A DNA stretch of 35,841 nucleotides, taken from the NCBI RefSeq assembly GCF_014841105.1, contig NZ_JACYWE010000001.1, positions 1 to 35,841 on the forward strand, read 5' to 3'. Below are positions 31,599 to 35,841 of this stretch, piece by piece. Positions within the stretch are counted from its first letter, which is position 1. Each line of letters opens with the position of its first letter. The DNA is from Lolliginicoccus lacisalsi. GTDB lineage: Bacteria; Actinomycetota; Actinomycetes; Mycobacteriales; Mycobacteriaceae. The notes below the pieces were generated by a model that was not told the DNA's origin, searched no databases, and saw only the letters and a list, made by a program, of their open reading frames with translations. Both the position numbers and the translations under genes were made by a program.

Positions 31599-32303
31599 AT
31601 GGCAGCGGGAGGGATCGCGGGACCCAGTGAGTTCGGGGCGCGGATCAGGCAGTGGCGGGCGCATCGCGGCTTGAGCCAGCTCGCGCTCGCGGGCCGCACC
31701 GCCACGACTTCCCGGCATGTGTCATTCCTCGAGACGGGCCGCTCGCGGCCGAGCCCGGACATGGTGCTGCGGATCGCTGACGCGCTCGATGTGCCGCTGC
31801 GGGAGCGCAACGCGCTGCTGCGGGCGGCCGGGTTGCCGCCGCGCTACCCGGAGGTACCGCTGCAGGGCGGGGACCTCGCGCCGTTCAGGGCCGTGCTCGC
31901 TCGCTTGCTCGCCGCGCACCTGCCGTATCCCGCGATGGTGCTCGACGCGCACTGGAACGTGCTGCTCGCCAACGAGGCGTGCGCTCGCTTGTATGGGGCG
32001 GATGTGCTGGGCAGCAACGTAATCCGGCGCTATACGAGCACCCCGGAGGCGGCCACGCGGGGATTGCCGAGGCCAGCCGGTGCCCCGCCGGGCCTGGTGG
32101 CGTGCCCGTGGTTCCGGGTGGGCGAGCAGGTGGTGCGCACCATCGGAATGGTGTCGCGGTTCGAGGCGACCGCCGAGATCACCCTCGATGAGCTGCGCAT
32201 CGAGCTGACCTACCCACTCGACGCGGAGGCCGAGGCCTTCTTCCGCGCCGAGGAGGAGGTCGCGCGGCTTACTCGCGGATCTGGTCGAGCAGCTCGCGCA
32301 TGA
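31599..32303 (+). CDS. XRE-family regulator with MmyB-like ligand-binding domain
   Basis: A 234-residue transcription factor. Residues about 12-70 are a helix-turn-helix of the Cro/XRE type: IRQWRAHRGLSQLALAG, then SRHVSFLETGRSRPS, the recognition segment. Residues about 85-225 match the MmyB-like ligand-binding domain, a PAS-like fold, with the conserved MVLDAHWNVLLANEAC and the late RFEATAEITLDELRIELTYP. Members often control neighbouring dehydrogenases or hydrolases in response to a small, possibly fatty, ligand. The divergent broken membrane/SRPBCC gene is the probable target. Its last 35 nt overlap the 3' end of the convergent DUF305 gene. Confidence 0.9.
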   Translation: MAAGGIAGPSEFGARIRQWRAHRGLSQLALAGRTATTSRHVSFLETGRSRPSPDMVLRIADALDVPLRERNALLRAAGLPPRYPEVPLQGGDLAPFRAVLARLLAAHLPYPAMVLDAHWNVLLANEACARLYGADVLGSNVIRRYTSTPEAATRGLPRPAGAPPGLVACPWFRVGEQVVRTIGMVSRFEATAEITLDELRIELTYPLDAEAEAFFRAEEEVARLTRGSGRAARA

Positions 32304-32877
32304 TGTCGATCTCGGCCTGCTGGCTCTCGATAATGCTCTGGGACATGTCGCGGGCACCGGGGTGCTCGCCCTGCGCGAGGTGCGCGCGGGACATGTGGAT
32401 GGCGCCCTCGTGGTGGATGATCATCTGCTCGAGGAAAATCCGGCTCGCGGCGGGGCCGTCGGCGTCACGGAGCTCCTCGAGCTGGGCGGTGGACATCCTC
32501 CCGTTCATGCCACCCATGGTGTCGTCATCCATCATGTGTCCGGCATCGTTATGCTGATTGGTCCAGTCGTCGATCCATTCCTCGAGCGTGTCGATCTCGG
32601 GCTGCTGGGCGTCCTTGATCTGCTTGGCGAGGGCGCTGACCTCGCGCATGATGCCTTCCTTGCCGAGGATGATGTCGCTCATCTCGATCGCCTGCTCATG
32701 GTGGGGGACCATGCCCTGGGCGAACATGACGTCGGCGGCGTTGGCGGTCGACGCCTCGGCGGTGGCGCTTGCCGGGGAGGCCGTGGGGTCCGCCATATCG
32801 GTGCTGGTGGTGCCGCACGCGGTGAGGGCGAGCGCGAGGGCGGAGGTGGCGACGAGGGCGAGTGGCCGGGTGCGCAT
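32269..32877 (-). CDS. DUF305 family lipoprotein, copper-linked
   Basis: A 202-residue exported lipoprotein. The signal peptide ends with the lipobox LTAC, so the Cys is lipid-anchored outside the membrane. A short Thr/Ser/Ala linker follows. The body is a ferritin-like four-helix bundle with two repeats carrying similar His-rich motifs, MVPHHEQAIEMS and MIIHHEGAIHMS, plus Met-rich stretches (HMMDDDTMGGMNGRM). DUF305 proteins are frequently copper-induced and such His/Met patches suit copper binding. A GGAG site lies 4 nt before ATG 32877. It is divergent from copZ and shares the CsoR-type box. Confidence 0.88.
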   Translation of the reverse strand: MRTRPLALVATSALALALTACGTTSTDMADPTASPASATAEASTANAADVMFAQGMVPHHEQAIEMSDIILGKEGIMREVSALAKQIKDAQQPEIDTLEEWIDDWTNQHNDAGHMMDDDTMGGMNGRMSTAQLEELRDADGPAASRIFLEQMIIHHEGAIHMSRAHLAQGEHPGARDMSQSIIESQQAEIDIMRELLDQIRE

Positions 32878-32936
32878 GGTGCTCCTGTCTGTCGGGGTTC
32901 CCGGTGTACCGGGGGTTGCTGGACTTACCACCTTTA

Positions 32937-32955
32937 TATACCCTAGGGGGGTACC
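32937..32955. promoter_or_regulatory. CsoR-type copper operator between DUF305 and copZ
   Basis: TATACCCTAGGGGGGTACC contains the near-palindrome TACCC-TAGGG-GGGTA, like known CsoR boxes. It overlaps the -10-like TATATA at 32935-32940 and lies about 50 bp from copZ and 59 bp from the DUF305 start, so one box can repress both directions until Cu(I) binds CsoR. Confidence 0.78.
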
Positions 32956-33004
32956 TGCGCCACCGCGTCCGGCCGACGCGCCGGACCACACCGAGGAGCC
33001 CTCC

Positions 33005-33205
33005 ATGACCACCACGATCACCGTCACCGGCATGACCTGCGGCCACTGCGAGAACGCGGTGCGCTCCGAGATCAGCGCGCTGCCCGGCGTCACCGACGTC
33101 GCCGTCGACCTCGCCACCGGCGCGGTCACCATCACCAGCGACACCGACCTCGACCAGGCTGCCCTGCGCGAGGCGGTCGATGAGGCCGGCTACGCCATCG
33201 CCTGA
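33005..33205 (+). CDS. copZ: Copper chaperone CopZ (HMA domain)
   Basis: A 66-residue heavy-metal-associated domain, beta-alpha-beta-beta-alpha-beta. The Cu(I)-binding loop reads GMTCGHC. It carries Cu(I) in the cytosol to CopA and possibly to CsoR. GAGGAG at 32993-32998 lies 6 nt before the ATG. It is first in the copZ-copA-csoR set and is followed after 46 bp by copA. Confidence 0.95.
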   Translation: MTTTITVTGMTCGHCENAVRSEISALPGVTDVAVDLATGAVTITSDTDLDQAALREAVDEAGYAIA

Positions 33206-33251
33206 TCGACCCTGCAGACGCACCTCCTCCCGCAACCCCTGGAGACCCGCA

Positions 33252-35531
33252 ATGAGCAAGGCCCTCGACACCGCGCGCGCTGCCCAGCAAGCACCGCCCC
33301 GGATCATCGACCTCGACATCACCGGCATGACCTGCGCCTCGTGCGCCGCGCGCATCGAGAAGAAGCTCAACCGCGTCGAGGGAGTCACCGCGACGGTCAA
33401 CTACGCCACGGAGAAGGCCCGCATCACCACCGGCGCCACCCCGGTGAGCACCGATGAGCTGATCGAGGTAGTCCGCAAGACCGGCTACGGCGCGCGCCCC
33501 CACCATGCCGGTTCGACGCTCACCGCCGCCGACATCGACGCCGAGGACGAGCGCGCGGTAGCCGGCCTGCGCCGCCGCCTCGCCCTGGCCACCGTGCTCA
33601 GCGTCCCCGTCGTCGCCACCGCCATGATCCCGGCGCTGCAGTTCCCCGGCTGGCAATGGTTCTCCCTCGCGCTCGCGCTCCCGGTCATCATGTGGTCCGG
33701 ACTGCCCTTCCACCGCGCCGCGATCATCAACGCCCGGCACCGCGCCGTCACCATGGACACGCTGATCTCCATCGGCACCCTCGCCGCGCTCGGCTGGTCC
33801 CTCTACGCCCTGTTCTTCGGCACCGCCGGGCACATCGGCATGACCCACGGATTCAGCCTGCTGCCCGCGCGCGGCGACGGCTCGGCCAACATCTATCTCG
33901 AGGCAGCCGTCGCGATCACCACCTTCATCCTCGCCGGCAAGTACCTCGAGGCCAGGTCCAAGCGGCGCGCGGGCGCCGCGCTGCGCTCCCTCGCCGAGCT
34001 CGGCGCGCGCGACGTGGCGGTGCTGCGCGAGGGCACCGAGCAGCGCATACCTGTCGCTAGCCTCGTCGTCGATGACATCTTCATCGTGCGGCCCGGAGAG
34101 AAGATCGCCACCGACGGCACCATCATCGAGGGCCACACCGCGGTGGACGAATCCATGCTCACCGGCGAGCCCGTCCCGATGGAGGCCGGTCCGGGCGACA
34201 CCGTGACCGGCGCGACCCTGAACACCTCCGGCCGCATCGCCGTGCGCGCCACCGCCGTGGGCGAGCAGACCCGGCTCGCGCGCATCCGCGAGCTCGTCGA
34301 GCAGGCGCAGGCCGGCAAGGCCGCCGTCCAGCGCCTTGCCGACCGCATCTCCGCGGTATTCGTGCCATTCGTGCTCGCGCTCAGCGCCGCGACCCTGACG
34401 TTCTGGCTGCTGCGCGGGGACGGCACCGAGTTCGCGTTCACCGCCGCGGTGGCCGTGCTCATCGTGGCCTGCCCCTGCGCGCTCGGGCTCGCGACCCCCA
34501 CCGCGCTGATGGTGGGCACCGGCCGCGGCGCGCAGCTCGGCATCCTCATCAAGGGCCCCGAGGTCCTCGAGTCCACCCGGCGCATCGATACCGTCGTCCT
34601 CGACAAGACCGGCACGCTCACCACCGGCGAGATGACGCTGCACGAGGTGATCCCCGCGACCGGAACGAGCGCGGCCACCGCGCTGGCGCGCGCGGCGGCG
34701 CTCGAGGACTCCTCCGAGCACCCCATCGCCCGCGCCATCGCCACTGCGGCAGGCTCGCAGGGCGCGACGCTCCCCGCGGTCTCTGGCTTCTCGAGCATCT
34801 CCGGGCTCGGTGTGCGCGGCACCGTCGACGGCGCCAGCGTCATCGTCGGCCGCCCGGCACTGCTGGAGGACGAGGGCCTCGCCGTTCCCGGCGATCTCGC
34901 CCACGCCCTCGAGGAGCAGCAGCGCGAGGGCCGCACCGCCGTGCTCGTGGGCTGGGACGGCGAGGCTCGCGCGGTGCTCGCTGTGGGCGACTCCCCGCGC
35001 GCCGAATCCGCCGAGGCCGTCGCGGGCCTGCGCCAGCTCGGGGCCGAGGTGATCATGCTGACCGGGGACAACGAGACCGCCGCCCGCGCCGTGGCCGCGA
35101 CCATTGGCATCGATGAGGTGATCGCCGGGGTGCTGCCCGAGGACAAGGCCACCGTCATCGCGGAACTGCGCGCCAGCGGAAAGGTCGTCGCCATGGTCGG
35201 CGACGGCGTCAACGATGCGGCAGCACTAGCGGGCGCGGACCTGGGCATCGCGATGGGAAGCGGCACCGATGTCGCCATCAACGCCAGCGACCTGACGCTG
35301 ATGCGCCCGGATCCCCGCGCGATCGTCGATGCGATCCGGCTCTCGCGCGCCACCCTGCGCACCATCAAGGGCAACCTGTTCTGGGCCTTCGCCTACAATG
35401 TCGCGGCACTGCCGATCGCTGCCGCGGGCCTGCTCAACCCGATGATCGCCGGCGCCGCCATGGCGGCCTCGTCGTTGTTCGTCGTGGGCAACAGCCTGCG
35501 GCTGCGCCGCTTCTCCCCCGTTCGCTCCTGA
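33252..35531 (+). CDS. copA: Cu(I)-exporting P1B-type ATPase
   Basis: A 759-residue P1B-1 ATPase that pumps Cu(I) out of the cytosol. An N-terminal HMA domain holds GMTCASC at 25-31. Then come two class-specific helices, the actuator TGEP, the CPC metal site at 407-409, the phosphorylation motif DKTGT with Asp451, the nucleotide-binding His-Pro (SEHPIARAI) and the hinge [10 protein letters not shown]. The last helices carry YN and [12 protein letters not shown], the Tyr-Asn and Met-Ser-Ser signature of Cu(I) pumps. ATG 33252 follows a GGAGA site. Open frame upstream to 33180 overlaps copZ and is not used. Confidence 0.97.
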   Translation: MSKALDTARAAQQAPPRIIDLDITGMTCASCAARIEKKLNRVEGVTATVNYATEKARITTGATPVSTDELIEVVRKTGYGARPHHAGSTLTAADIDAEDERAVAGLRRRLALATVLSVPVVATAMIPALQFPGWQWFSLALALPVIMWSGLPFHRAAIINARHRAVTMDTLISIGTLAALGWSLYALFFGTAGHIGMTHGFSLLPARGDGSANIYLEAAVAITTFILAGKYLEARSKRRAGAALRSLAELGARDVAVLREGTEQRIPVASLVVDDIFIVRPGEKIATDGTIIEGHTAVDESMLTGEPVPMEAGPGDTVTGATLNTSGRIAVRATAVGEQTRLARIRELVEQAQAGKAAVQRLADRISAVFVPFVLALSAATLTFWLLRGDGTEFAFTAAVAVLIVACPCALGLATPTALMVGTGRGAQLGILIKGPEVLESTRRIDTVVLDKTGTLTTGEMTLHEVIPATGTSAATALARAAALEDSSEHPIARAIATAAGSQGATLPAVSGFSSISGLGVRGTVDGASVIVGRPALLEDEGLAVPGDLAHALEEQQREGRTAVLVGWDGEARAVLAVGDSPRAESAEAVAGLRQLGAEVIMLTGDNETAARAVAATIGIDEVIAGVLPEDKATVIAELRASGKVVAMVGDGVNDAAALAGADLGIAMGSGTDVAINASDLTLMRPDPRAIVDAIRLSRATLRTIKGNLFWAFAYNVAALPIAAAGLLNPMIAGAAMAASSLFVVGNSLRLRRFSPVRS

Positions 35532-35588
35532 CCGCCCCTGGGCCTCTGCTCCTCGGGGGCAAGGTCCCGCCCCGAAAGGCCACCAACG

Positions 35589-35841
35589 ATGACCACCCAG
35601 CCCGCCGAGCCTGGCAGCGCCTGCCACGACGGCAACCACCACGGCTACATCTCCAGCAAGGACAACTACCTCAAGCGGCTGCGCCGCATCGAGGGACAGG
35701 CGCGCGGCATCCAGCGCATGGTCGAGGAGGAGAAGTACTGCATCGACATTCTCACCCAGGTCTCAGCGATGACCAGCGCCCTGCGCTCGGTCGCCCTCGG
35801 GCTGCTCGATGACCACATGAGCCACTGCGTCGCCGACGCTG
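35589..35841 (+). CDS. csoR: Copper-sensing repressor CsoR, 3' end outside the window
   Basis: The first 84 residues of a CsoR-family repressor, cut by the window end. After a His-containing start it has the core helix YLKRLRRIEGQARGIQRMV. The Cu(I) ligands are all visible: the Cys in KYCIDIL, the His in DDHMSHC and the Cys three residues after it, as in mycobacterial CsoR (Cys-His-Cys). AAAGG lies 9 nt before ATG 35589. It follows copA by 57 bp and probably acts at 32937-32955, repressing its own operon until copper rises. Confidence 0.9.
   Translation, partial: MTTQPAEPGSACHDGNHHGYISSKDNYLKRLRRIEGQARGIQRMVEEEKYCIDILTQVSAMTSALRSVALGLLDDHMSHCVADA

Noticed and set aside
33132-34904. 590-codon open frame on the minus strand opposite copA
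   Set aside because: Same effect; copA on the plus strand has every P1B motif.

Overview
The window is high-GC actinobacterial DNA. Several gene families point to a mycolic-acid-containing actinomycete (order Mycobacteriales): a wax-ester/diacylglycerol acyltransferase, an MmpL-type lipid exporter, a LIP-family secreted lipase, an MpaB/Lcp-type oxygenase and two F420-type oxidoreductases (Ddn-like and LLM class). Codons end mostly in G or C. Many genes look leaderless, with a -10 box directly before the start codon. I cannot name the genus from sequence alone. No rRNA, tRNA, CRISPR array, insertion sequence or prophage was found.

Layout. 1-547: 3' part of a glycine-rich protein. 643-2171: SRPBCC protein, ArsR-type regulator and Ddn-like F420 enzyme, behind an AT-rich control region. 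2386-6942: lipid block with an HSL-type esterase, a WS/DGAT acyltransferase, a TetR regulator and a divergent secreted lipase. 7029-10879: an epoxide-hydrolase-like enzyme, a YaeQ protein, a TetR regulator overlapping an MpaB-type oxygenase gene, and a small secreted protein. 10949-12034: RsgA ribosome-assembly GTPase. 12341-17419: a complete four-gene hydroxamate siderophore operon (desA-desB-desC-desD order) behind an iron box. 17688-21773: PlsC acyltransferase and a divergent MmpL transporter. 21832-26589: aminopropyltransferase-like protein, LLM oxidoreductase, RibD/DHFR-like reductase, alpha/beta hydrolase, DUF4442 hotdog protein and a secreted phytase-like-fold protein.

26829-29107: two translationally coupled P-loop ATPases of different types, each with a predicted winged-helix end, behind their own promoter. 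This is the best candidate here for an undescribed system. 29112-31513: a VOC protein, an unlisted 57-aa ORF, a DUF4126 membrane protein, and a membrane/SRPBCC fusion gene broken by two single-base frameshifts. 31599-32303: MmyB-like XRE regulator next to a perfect palindrome. 32269-35841: copper locus with a DUF305 lipoprotein, copZ, copA and the start of csoR, with a CsoR-type box between the divergent DUF305 and copZ genes.

How the genes work together. The lipid genes (esterase, WS/DGAT, lipase, PlsC, MmpL) fit storage, turnover and export of acyl lipids. The des operon makes a hydroxamate siderophore under iron control, but no uptake or export gene adjoins it. The copper genes form a sensing, chaperoning and export unit.
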